Shown one piece after another: positions 1-13,200 of a DNA stretch of 50,000 nt; within the stretch, counting starts at the first letter, position 1, and each line of letters opens with the position of its first letter. The translations under genes were made by a program, and so were the position numbers. This DNA comes from Glandiceps talaboti (lineage: Eukaryota > Hemichordata > Enteropneusta > Spengelidae): positions 11,459,484 through 11,509,483 of the forward strand of contig NC_135567.1 in assembly GCF_964340395.1 (NCBI RefSeq). Reading direction: 5' to 3'. The notes beneath the pieces are model-generated. The model was not told where the DNA came from, ran no database searches, and saw only the letters and a program-made list of their open reading frames with translations.

Positions 1-2545
1 GACGGTCATTATCTAGTTATAATAGCAAACACTGTTTTATTCAAGTTAGACTAGAACAACACAGAAGCGTTTAATCAGGATAGGTTCAGTATTATATGAA
101 TTATCTGTTAGAAAGTTACATGCTTCCGAAGTTACAGGTGGGATCAGCAGTTTGGTAAAATAATAAGTCCCCATGATTTATTGACACCCTGATTTTTGCT
201 CTTTTTAACAAGGTAGTGATTCTGCATTCATGGATTTAAATAAATTTTCCCGCCACAATTATAAAATTGCACCTACATTTGATCTTTATGAAATATTTCA
301 AAATGACAATAGTTTTCAGCTGTTCTGCAAAGTCCCTAGTTTTGATATTTCACCTTGAAGGATAACTCAATATAAATGGATTAAAATCGTGTTCATTCAC
401 AATAAAGTCTCCCATTAATAGTTCAGATTGGGTTTCAAGGCGATTATCTCGACATAGATTGTTCAATGATTAACGAATTCGTCGAAAAAATGTGCTGTGT
501 ATGTATTGACTCTGACGTTATTATATCCGTTTGTGATTTTAGTGTACTTAGTTTAAAGATTTCAAACATGATCTTGACGAAGCCGTGTCCCGACTCTCTA
601 TAATTTTGTAAATTACTTTAGATACCGTTAATGATAATTAACTTAAACGACGAATTATGTTAATTTCCGAATATATGTTAGCTTGGTGGAATAGAATCAT
701 GCTTACATTATATATCTGCTTCTCTTAGGCGTCGATCCATAGCTCGCTCACTCGCTCAATCTCTCACTCACTGACTCATCAAGTCGCTCACTCACCCACT
801 CACCCACCCACCCACTCACTCACTCACTCACTCACTCACTCACCCACCCACCCACCGACCGACCGACCGACCGACCGACCGACCGACCGACCGACCGACT
901 GACTGACTGACTGACTGACTCACTCACTCACTCACTCACTCACTCACTCACTCACTCACTCACTCACTCACTCACTATATCAGTCGGTTAGTCAACCAAC
1001 CAACCAACCAATCAAAATAATAATAGTATATCGTTCTGAAAAAAAAAATAGAAAGCTCAAACAGGACAGATGTGTCTTGATATCCTTCTTGAATTTATCT
1101 ATTTCATTAATTTTTCGTTACCATAGTTACATTGACATTCTGAACACTCAGTGATTATATATTTTGACGTCCTTAACTTACCAGGAATTGTGCGAAATGT
1201 CTATTTATTTATCACCACGACTACAGTTTATGGATTTTATTTTTGTTTAGTTATTATACATTACATATTACAATTACATTCGACGGTCACTAGCTAGTTA
1301 TAATAACAAACACTGTTTTATTCAAGTTAGACTAGAACAAAACAGAAGCGTTTAATCAGGATAGGCTCAGTATTATATGAATTATCTGTTAGAAAGTTAG
1401 ATGTTTCAGAAGTTACAGGTGGGATCAGCAGTTTGGTAAAATAACAACTTAAAAGTCCCCATGATATATGATAAAGGGAGTTAAAATAAAGAAAAAGTAA
1501 TTTTATTTTCTAACATTGAAAGGAAAGTGACACCCTGATTGTAGGTTATTTATTTTTTCAAAATGACAATAGTTTTCTGCTGTTCTGCAAAGTCCTTGGT
1601 TTTGATATTTCACCTTGAAGGATAACTCAATATAAATGGATTAAAATCGCGTCCACTCACAATAAAGTCTCCCTTTAATAGTTCAGCTTGGGTTTCAATG
1701 CGATGATCTCGACATAGATTGTTCAATGATTAACGAATTCGTAGAAAAATGTGAAGCGTATGTATCGATCAGCAGTTTGGTAAAAGAAATAAAAAGTCAC
1801 CATAATATATGATAAAGGGAGGTAAAATAAGAAAAAAAGTAATTCTATATTCTAACATTGAAAGGAAAATGACACCCTGATTGTAGCCCTTTTTAATGAG
1901 TTTGTGGTTCTGCATTCATTCATTTAGGTCAATTTTTCCCCAACAAATTAAAATATTGCTCCTACGTTTGACTTGAAATTTTTAAAAATGACAACAACTT
2001 TTTGCTTTGCTGCAAAGTCCTTGGTTTTGATATTTCACCTTGAAGGGTAACACAAGATGAAATGAATAAAATCGCATCCACTCACAATAAAGTCTCCCAT
2101 GAATAGTTCAGATTGGGTTCCAATTCAATGATCTCGACGTAAATTGTTCAATGATTAACGAATTCGTAGAAAAATGTGCCATGTATATGTCGACTATGAC
2201 GGTCCTCTTTTCCCGCCAATTTTGTCATGACTGAACAATACATAACCTAGATATCATATTAGGTTTAGTCAATGATATCGATTATTGCATCTAGCTTAAA
2301 ATCAAAAGCCAATCTAATTCCCCCAACTCAGTTAAATATCAAGAAATTTAAATTTAGTTGAGCAAAGTTTACTAAGAGATTGAATAAAGGTCATGATAAT
2401 GAAATATATGAATATTATATCCGTTGGTGATTTTAGTGTACTTTAATTTCAGGTATTCAAACATGATCTTAAGGAAACCGTTTCCTAACTCTCCATAATT
2501 TTGTAAATTGTTTTAATTCCCATTTATGATAAGTAACTTAAAAGT
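1..2545. repeat. Diverged tandem duplication block A (three partial copies)
   Basis: The opening segment (GACGGTCATTATCTAGTTAT) recurs at 1284 (GACGGTCACTAGCTAGTTAT). A second segment, GATCAGCAGTTTGGTAAAA, occurs near 141, 1425 and 1766. A third, with TTTTGATATTTCACCTTGAA and later TTGTTCAATGATTAACGAAT, occurs near 340-480, 1600-1740 and 2025-2165. A fourth, AAACATGATCTT, occurs near 565 and 2460 and leads into a tetranucleotide array each time. Copies differ by indels of tens of bases. A more diverged copy of the third segment lies at 22360-22560. No coding sequence is visible. Confidence 0.8.
738..1012. repeat. Compound tetranucleotide microsatellite (CTCA/CCAC/CGAC/TGAC/CACT)n
   Basis: Runs of different 4-base units follow each other in one 4-base register, each changed from its neighbour by one or two substitutions, ending in CAAC units. 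It occupies the same place in its duplication unit as the array at 2547-2872. Confidence 0.95.
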
Positions 2546-2546
2546 C

Positions 2547-2718
2547 GATCGATCGATCGATCGATCATTTCTTCAGTCAGTCAGTCAGTCAGTCAGTCAG
2601 ATAGTCAGCCAGCCAGCAAGCCAGCCAGCCAGCCAGCCAACAGGGCCAACCAGCCAACCAACCAACCAACCAACCAACCAACCAATCAATCAGTCAACCA
2701 AGCAACCAAGCAACCAAC

Positions 2719-2749
<31 letters not shown>

Positions 2750-2872
2750 CCAACCAACTAATCAACCAACCAACCAACCAACCAACCAACCAACCAACCA
2801 ACCAACCAACCAACCAACCAACCAACCAACCAACCAACCAACCAACCAACCAGTCAGTGAGTGAGTCAGTCG
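2547..2872. repeat. Compound tetranucleotide microsatellite (CGAT/CAGT/CAGC/CAAC/CAAG)n
   Basis: Long runs of CAAC with CAGT, CAGC and CAAG stretches. Its Gln/Pro/Asn/Ser-rich open frame is a by-product of the repeat. After it comes ACAGATGTGTCTTGATATCC, which also follows the 738-1012 array. Confidence 0.95.
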
Positions 2873-2879
2873 ATAAGAT

Positions 2880-4680
2880 GTAATTGGCTAAACTTGAAAA
2901 ATTATAGTAACACTGTCATTGTGAACTGTTGCCAATAGTACAGATGTGTCTTGATATCCTTCTTGAATTTATCGAAAGTGGGTGATGAACGAAGTTCAAG
3001 TGGTATACAGCACTGTTCCATAAGAGGTGTGCTGCTCGCGAGGACACACGCACACCAAACGATGACTTTGTATTACCTCGGTGTACATGGTGTAGACTAT
3101 TGTTATTTGAGCGAAGTCAACAAGTTGTAGGTTTACTGTTAATCAAGTCAGCGATGGAACCTGGAGTAGCGTTATTTTTTCATATGGTCGTCAACTTGAT
3201 GTTTGTGAAACGCACGTATTTTGGTTTGACATACATTTGTGAAAAACGAACGTTTACAAAGAGTCTCCTTACTTATTACGATCACTGTACCCCTAATGAT
3301 ATGCGCATACAAACTGTGCCTAGTGAGACACACCACTATACGATACAGTTTGTACTGCTGAAACTATCGCCTTTCGAGATGAAGTTGTTTGATAAATCCA
3401 ATATCCTAAATAAATACCAAATCCTCATCCATATGGCAACTTTAAATACAAGCTAACAGTGGAAAGTTATAATCATAAAAAATATGCGTTACATAAATCA
3501 CCAGATCTAAATAAAAAGAAAGTATTCTGGTTTCTTTGACATAGTGTGTTTATTTTGTTACCAAAGTAAGTTTGGCGTCGAACACTCGCCTCACTCAGTG
3601 AACATATATTTTGGCCTCCCTAACTTAGCAGAAATTGTGTGAAATGTCTATTTATTTATCTTTAAACTACTCCACCGTCTGTCTGTGATATTTGAAAAGA
3701 TGCACTATTCCACCACAGCACCACCAAATATTTCATCTGTTTTCGTCGAACACACCGACCTTTGACCTTGACCTTAAGGGTCAAACCATACCTGGCATTT
3801 TATGTGTGACCAATGTCCGTTGAATGTTATGCACAAGTTGTATAAGGGCACCCCACATATAATACGCGTTATTAAAATAATGTCTTTTTGGACGAAAGAC
3901 GGTCGTCTTTGGTTTTTTAAATATACTATTCTAGTGTCATTAGTTGTAGTCATGACGAATTTTACTATGTAATTTTAGAGCCAATGCCAACTCACAAGCT
4001 TTCAGAATTGTATTTTACATATGAAGCTTCTATTTACAAGTGATCCGACTTCCAGATTGCTTCGAATTCGACATGGCCCAAAACTGCAAACCATGTCAGC
4101 CAATCGTAATACAAATACCAGAATAGTTGTCAATAACATGCATGTACGTCATCGGTTCAATAGTTCCTCTTAATTTGCTTTGTTTCCTCATTTTTTCATT
4201 ACTTGGGCATTTAGTTTGCTACCACCTCCCACCCTGTATGTACTTATTTGTTCAGCAGGAAAATTACTCATGCGATGGAGATCATACTACTACTCAGGTT
4301 GGTCGCCTCGTAACAGCAAAAAACACTACTTCACATTCAAGTACTTTACTTTGAATGTCCGAAGACATACATTCGGGGAAAAAATATGAATACGATTTAT
4401 TGTGACACGTAGAAATTACACATTGTGAAAAGCCTCGAGAGTAATGAGATATGTCAGATGGTTTAGGATAGTCAGTTTATTTTGGTTCGTGTCACTGCAA
4501 CTATTCATTAAATAAAGGGAGAAAAGTTCAAAAGTATCACAGCCCATTTTTTTATTTTAAATAGCACAGTTTTATATTGACATTTTAAGTAGATGTCAGT
4601 TTTCGCATCCACTATTTCTTGCACAATTTCGAGTTTTTATTTTTTTTTTCTCGAATACGTCAAAGTTTTGAGTCGGCATG
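2880..4680. other. No supported gene
   Basis: AT-rich sequence. A 118-codon open frame at 3100-3456 (+) has no recognisable motif, signal peptide or splice context and is not called. A cluster of TGACC/GGTCA half-sites lies at 3756-3787. Confidence 0.6.
3756..3787. repeat. Clustered TGACCT/GGTCA half-sites
   Basis: The stretch reads GACCTTTGACCTTGACCTTA followed by AGGGTCAAACC, giving three direct TGACC-type half-sites and one inverted. Similar TGACCTTTGACC words occur at 10534-10606. This could be nuclear-receptor-like binding sites or simply an interspersed repeat word. Confidence 0.4.
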
Positions 4681-4975
4681 AAATGCTAGGTGGGGTCGAA
4701 ATCTCGAAATAATTTCTTGAGATAACGATATGATTTCTTGTGATCTACTTTTTGAGAAACTATCTTGTTATCTCAAAAAACTAACGTGAAACTATCGAGA
4801 TCTTAATATAGATTCTAAAGATAAGGATACGATTTCTCGATATCTCAAACTAATTTCTCGGGGTAGTTAGGCAGTTTCTGGCGATCTCGAGATAGTTTAC
4901 CAGGATAACTAAATAGTAAATAGTTTCTTGAAAAAACGAGTTTGTCGAGATCTCGAAAAACATTTCTCGAGAAAA
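4680..4975. repeat. Degenerate minisatellite of TCTCGAGA/ATCTCGAAAT-like palindromic units
   Basis: Short words such as TCTCGAGAT, TTTCTCGA, TATCTCAA and GAGATAACGA recur every 15-30 bases on both strands over about 300 bases. Unit length is irregular. No reading frame explains it. Confidence 0.65.
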
Positions 4976-5373
4976 AGGGGGATATATAGCTTTTATTATG
5001 TTCTGTATATGTCATTAATGTCACGGGCCTATATATAGAAGGACAAAGTTGATAAATCAAAATCAAAACGGCACGAAGTATATGAACTTAATTTAAAATT
5101 TGACTTGTGATGGTTATACTATTTTACAGTTAGTGGAGTCACATCTTACCACCCTTTGTATAGATTTCACTTTGTGAACTTATATACAAATGTTTTTTAT
5201 TTTCACGCTATCTATTTCTATGCTATGCTAACCCAACTTAATAACACTTGCTCTGATAATTGTATGTTTAAACCCGACATGTTACTCTCAAAGTTAGACA
5301 TGAAATTGTTCATGAACAAATTAGATACAGCTTCTTAAACAATAGACCAGGTACACTAATATGGAATCAACAG

Positions 5374-7560
<2,187 letters not shown>

Positions 7561-7592
7561 ATCTAGATTAAGGTGGAAATATTAAAAAACAC

Positions 7593-7673
7593 CGCCACCA
7601 CCACCACCACCACCACCACCACCACCACCACCACCACCACCACCACCACCACCACCACCACCACCACCACCAT

Positions 7674-7716
<43 letters not shown>

Positions 7717-7746
7717 CCAACAAGAACAACAACAACAACAACAACA
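7593..7746. repeat. (ACC)n / (ACA)n trinucleotide microsatellite
   Basis: About 80 bases of ACC/CCA repeat followed by about 73 bases of CAA/ACA repeat with two interruptions. The Thr-, Trp- and Val-only open frames here are artefacts. It lies about 70 bases beyond the stop codon of the surface-protein gene, so it may be in its 3' UTR. Confidence 0.97.
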
Positions 7747-7816
7747 GTGGTGAGAAATACTGAACCATAAGCAAATTCATTATATATACATGAATAAAAC
7801 GAATTTACATACCTAA

Positions 7817-7896
7817 TCATTGGAAGGCTAGAGAGTACAGTGATCCGATAGTTATAAGTAAACAGGTGATTCCATTGACAGCACCACTGTCAGAAC
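7817..7896 (-). CDS. Exon 9: C-terminal hydrophobic tail, probable GPI-anchor signal, and stop
   Basis: After the acceptor TTTTCCTCCAAAG the phase-1 frame gives a small-residue stretch (Gly-Ser-Asp-Ser-Gly-Ala), a short polar spacer, then a hydrophobic run of about 16 residues (ITCLLITIGSLYSLAF), Gln and TGA at 7817-7819. No charged tail follows the hydrophobic run. That is the usual form of a GPI-attachment signal, with a likely modified residue in the Ser-Asp-Ser-Gly cluster. A single-pass membrane anchor without a cytoplasmic tail is the alternative. A GTATGT five bases beyond the stop could be a 3' UTR donor. I see no AATAAA on this strand within about 2.5 kb downstream. Confidence 0.7.
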
Positions 7897-9231
7897 CTTT
7901 GGAGGAAAAGTGACACAATTCAATGCGAGAACAATTATGTACATTGTATTTTTAAAAGAACGTGGTCCTATCGACATATTTTGTGATGTCAATTTAAAGC
8001 AGTAATGTGCAACATTATCATCAAACATGAGGTTGACTTACTTGTGGATTATAGATATAGATTCATGAGAAAGCGATTCCCACAACATGGACTTTATTTT
8101 TGAATAAAGGCTCGCAATATTTATCAGACTACGTCTTATTTTGGGAAAGCAGAACAAATGGGATGCGTACAGTACATGCACAAATGTAACAATGCTTTGG
8201 CTTCAGAGCTGCGATAAAAGTATGCGATTGGTGGTAAGAACAAATTTGCTAAAATTTGCTACCACTCATAGTATGACATTGCAAATTATGGTGTGAAGAA
8301 ACATCGGCGTACTGATTAAATACCTGAACATTGGATGCCACCGGCTCCAGCATCGTCAGCTGTTAGTGGAATGCATTGGTCATCATCGTCTGTGGTACCC
8401 CCGTCGTGTGTTAACGTGATTACTGCACATAAGTGTGTGTACAGGTCACAGTTTTCAGCGTCGGGTTCTAAAGTGGCTTCCGAATTAGTTACGGATGTCA
8501 CATCATTTGCTGTGACAACCAATGGTTTTCCATCTGCAGGGGATGTTGCTCTAACTGCATCAGATTTGATAATATCAGTAGTTTCAAACTCATCGCTGTC
8601 AGTGAAATACAAGTTTATTTCTGTGAGTTCGCCTTCAGCTCCAGCACTTTCTGTGACTTCTAGGGTGAAGGTCACTGTGACGGGTGATAGGGGTTCGTAC
8701 GTAATGCTACTGGAAGAAGTCACGGTGAAAGATGTTGCTGCAACGTCCGTCTCTGTTAAAGAGAACATTATACGAAGAAAAGAAAGCTACCATTAATATA
8801 TTTAGTTACTTGTATATTGGCAGTGGAGTATATTTCATGTTCATACCATGTTGTAGAAATGTTTTGTGATTTCACTGTTTTAGTAAGGCACCCCTAAAAT
8901 CTTGCCATGTCTTTTGAAAAAAACAACATTAATTATACTAGACTCCAACACCATCAGTATGATGACATTGAGAGGTTGTTCGAACATTACATACAGATAC
9001 AACCTGTGATACTGTTTGTACTAATAATATATACGTTTAATTCAAATTCTAACTAGGAAACTCTATTCTCATACAAAATACACAACTAAAGACACATATG
9101 TATGTATGATGTATGTATGTATGTATGTATGTATGTATGTATGTATGTATGTATGTATGTATGTCTATCTGTTTGTCTGACTGTCTGTCCGTCCGTCTGT
9201 CCATATATCTGTCTACCTGTCTACCTGTCTG

Positions 9232-9325
<94 letters not shown>

Positions 9326-9343
9326 GATCTATCTATCTATCTA

Positions 9344-9386
<43 letters not shown>

Positions 9387-9489
9387 GCATGCATGTATAT
9401 ATGCATGCATGCATGCATGCATGCATGTATGTATGTATGTATGTATGTACGTACGTACGTACGCACGCATGCATGCATGCATGTATGTA

Positions 9490-9520
<31 letters not shown>

Positions 9521-9583
9521 ATGTATGTATGTATGTATGTATGTGTGTGTACGTGTGTATGTATGTATGTATGTATGTATGTA

Positions 9584-9624
<41 letters not shown>

Positions 9625-10214
9625 GGCCGGTCGTCCGCCCGTCCGTCCGCCTGTTTGTTTGTCTGTCTGTCAGTCAGTATGCATTCCAGGTGTGTTTTTT
9701 GTCTTATTAAAATAGTTTTGAACTTGAGTTACCTGTGCAATCAATATCCTCCGTGACAGTGTCAAGCAGCTGACTGTCGTCTATTATCTTATTACAAATG
9801 TGTTCTGGACCTTCGCCGGAGTTTAGAGTAACAATAATCTTAGCACACAAATGTGAATACTTAGGACAGTTCGTCACATCAAGTATCAGAGAAGCCTCGG
9901 AATCCTCGATAGTTGTTTCATCACTTGCAAACACAACTTTGGGCGATCCCTCCGCCGGTATTGACGCTCTTACTGGTTGCGATTGCGCTGCTTCACTCGT
10001 CTCATCATATATACTATCATCCTCTGAGAAGTAAAGCTCGATGCCCGTCAGTTCACCATTGGTTCCTCCAGACTCGGTTATAGCTAGATTAAACATAACT
10101 GTGACGGCTCTGTTTGGAGTATACAGTATCGTTTCTGGTTCAGTAACTTCAAAAGAGGTAACAGCCATTTCGGGTTGTTCTGTAAAGTGAAACAATATGA
10201 TATCTGAACATTGT

Positions 10215-10294
<80 letters not shown>

Positions 10295-13200
10295 GATTAA
10301 GTATTAATCTATTTTATGGATGACGCCCTCTGGTGGTAGACAAAAGCATTAGGTATTTTCGCCTAGAGGGGGGTGGCGGCATTTGGGAAAAACTCTGAGG
10401 CAATTCTCCCTCTTGCAGCAACTTCGGACCTGAAGGCAAGGTAAAGAATTTGCTCTTCCTAACCAATGTAAAGTCAGAAGTATCTTGAACTTTGTCACTC
10501 ATACATAGGTCTAATTTGAACAACTGTGTTTCAGTGACCTTTGACCCGAAACAGTAAATTACCATCCTTTCAACCTGATCTTTGGCCAACTGTAACCTTT
10601 GACCTTATCTGATTATTGTAAAGCGGGTTGGCTGATAGTGATTATATCCTACCGAATAAGGGATTTTTCTGGGTGAGGAAAGTCTTTGCTGTTGTATTTT
10701 CTGAGATATTGTTGGACATTAAAACTGCCATGGTGACATGGCCTATTTTGCCACTAATGTGGTCTGTTGCGTATCTGTAAAGATTTTTAGGTGGTACTTG
10801 CTGTTTAGGATGTGTGAGAGTCAGCCATAAATATATATATATAGCGTGTCATACAATGACAAGCTTTTCTTAAATTTTATAGATATTTTTTAATTTAACA
10901 CACTCCTGGTTGATGTGATACTTTTATCGCAGAAGTTAATTTTTTTCGAATTGCATTAGAAGTTATTGTTTTTTATAGTGATCCTAATATGATTTATCTA
11001 AAACCTTCACCTCAAATTCCCGCGACCTTCAACTTAACTTACTTGAGAGACATGTATTTGTATATTATTTTGTGTGTTAAAAGAGTGTTCGTAATTCATG
11101 AAAATTATACGGGAGTCGTGCAACCACTGGTTGGTTATGCTTACAAAACATTTCTGAATTCGTATATACACAATTTAGTATACTTCGTTGTTACTCCTTT
11201 AGATAACAGCTGTGCTTTAACTTTGAATTTATACCCTTCAGTATATACCATGAATCCCACTAAAGTCCTAGAATACGTATTGAACTAAATTTTATACCTG
11301 GGCAATCGGTGATACCAGCACCGGACTCTGTTAACGGGAGGCATATGTTATCATCAGCTGCTCCATTATGGGTCAAAGTGATAACAGCGCATAGATGAGT
11401 ATACTCGTGACAGTTATCAGCATCTGGTTGTAAGGTGGCTTGGGACGTTTCGAGGGCCACTTCGAGATCAGCAGTAATGGTTGTAGGAAAGCCTTCTTCG
11501 GGTTTGTTGGCCCTCACCGGTATTGACTCAACAGTTGCGGTGTTATAATTTTCACTGTTCGTAAAGTACACATCAACATCGGTTAGTTCGCCATCTGCTC
11601 CACAATTTTCCATGACTTTTAAGTCAAAGGTTATTTCGACTTGTGTAGCTGGATGGTACGTTATAGCTTCAGGTGAATCGACCTCGAAAGCCGTAGGTGA
11701 AACACACGTTTCTGGAATAGAAGTCATGAAAAGAGAAGTAAACTAAAGCCTCGACGCGACATTCACCGTGGGATATCCGTTAAAACTTTGAACTGGTTTG
11801 GGCTGTTGCGATAAATATTATATATATATATAAATACCCTCCCTTTAAAGTTACATTTTTAGTTACCATGGCAAATATTAAAACCTTTTCCCCTTCTTTG
11901 ATCCCCCACTATGCGAAAACTCTAGGTATTAATGTAATGTTTGTACTATTGCTAAATACTGTAACTGAAGGAGTTAATTTCATATTATGACGTGATTTGG
12001 GGTACCATGATAACCAATCAACAAATAGCCAAATTATGTATTGTAATGCTCGCCATTAAATTATGGTCTGTATGATCGTTTTATGTAGATATGATTTTAT
12101 TAAAAAGATGTTGCAATTTCCTCATCTATGGAAAACTGTTATGTCTATGGTTTTCATGGCAACCATCTGTTTGAGTAATAATAGCTTTAAATATCATGTA
12201 TTAAATCTGATTTTATTCAACTAATCTACTATCTTTATAAATTGATTGATTAATTACTTAATTTGTGTATGAAAAGTTAGTAAACGTGAATTAATTAACT
12301 AACTAACCAACTAACTAACCATCCAACCAACCAACCAACCAACCAACCAACCAACCAAACAACCAAACAAACAACCAACCAACCAAACAAACAACCAACC
12401 AACAAATTCATTAATTAACTAATTAAGTAATTGCCATTCTGGTAACTACGTAACGTGTGTACACCTTATGAGTCATACCTGAGAAACTTTTCCAGGTCTT
12501 GACAGAATACTAACATTTATCACATAGGTTTGATTCTGGCGCTCTACTTTGATTAACACAGCAAACAATCCTTGGTATATGATATACCCAATGTAGTTTA
12601 AATACATGTTAAATACCAAAATATTATTTAAAAAGCATAACAATGCGAATTTTCAATGTTGAATATATACACAATGTTATTTCCCAATAACAATTAAAGA
12701 AGGCCTGTTAGGCTAATTAAGTTATTAGTAAAGTATACACATATTATTGGTTTGGTGTTTCACTCATCGGACATTACGTTTTTGACACAGGGATGGACAT
12801 ATTTCAACACTAACAATAACATAGACAAAATACTCGCAGCAGGATCCTTTGCCAAATCACATTGAACAGTGATAAACCCTCAAAGTGCAGCTGAAACAAC
12901 TTCTAATAAAAATTATACATGGACGGCGGATGTAATGGCTTTAATTGCTTATTTTCTAACGGTTAATCAACATTTCAACCTGACTACTTCTACATCCCCA
13001 CTGTGTACAGCACCTAGAGAAGTACTAATTTTATGGCCAGGATATGGGTTGTGCGGAGCGAGGTTGTGCGGCGGAAAGGCCCGACTTTAGGAGGTAAACA
13101 TTTTATCATATACCACGTGAAGTGATACGTTTGCAATCAAAATGTGGTCATTTTCAGAGACAGTAAGGGACATTATGCTGAAAATAAATCACAGTTTGTT

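Noticed and set aside
3100-3456. 118-codon plus-strand open frame
   Set aside because: The longest non-repetitive frame outside the gene, but with no motif, signal peptide, splice context or paralogue; length alone is not enough in AT-rich DNA.
7563-7820. Poly-Val, poly-Trp and poly-Thr frames
   Set aside because: Trinucleotide microsatellite.
8335-8796. 153-codon plus-strand open frame
   Set aside because: Antisense shadow of exon 8, which has splice sites and a repeated domain on the other strand.
9102-9756. Open frames of 115-202 codons rich in Cys, Met, Tyr and Val
   Set aside because: Pure translations of tetranucleotide repeats; all three frames are open for that reason. The region is also an intron of the minus-strand gene.
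9798-10034. 78-codon plus-strand open frame
   Set aside because: Antisense shadow of exon 7.
10314-10589. 91-codon minus-strand open frame in intron 6
   Set aside because: It lies between exons 6 and 7 in the gene's orientation, but has no cysteine pattern like the neighbouring domains and no matching splice sites.
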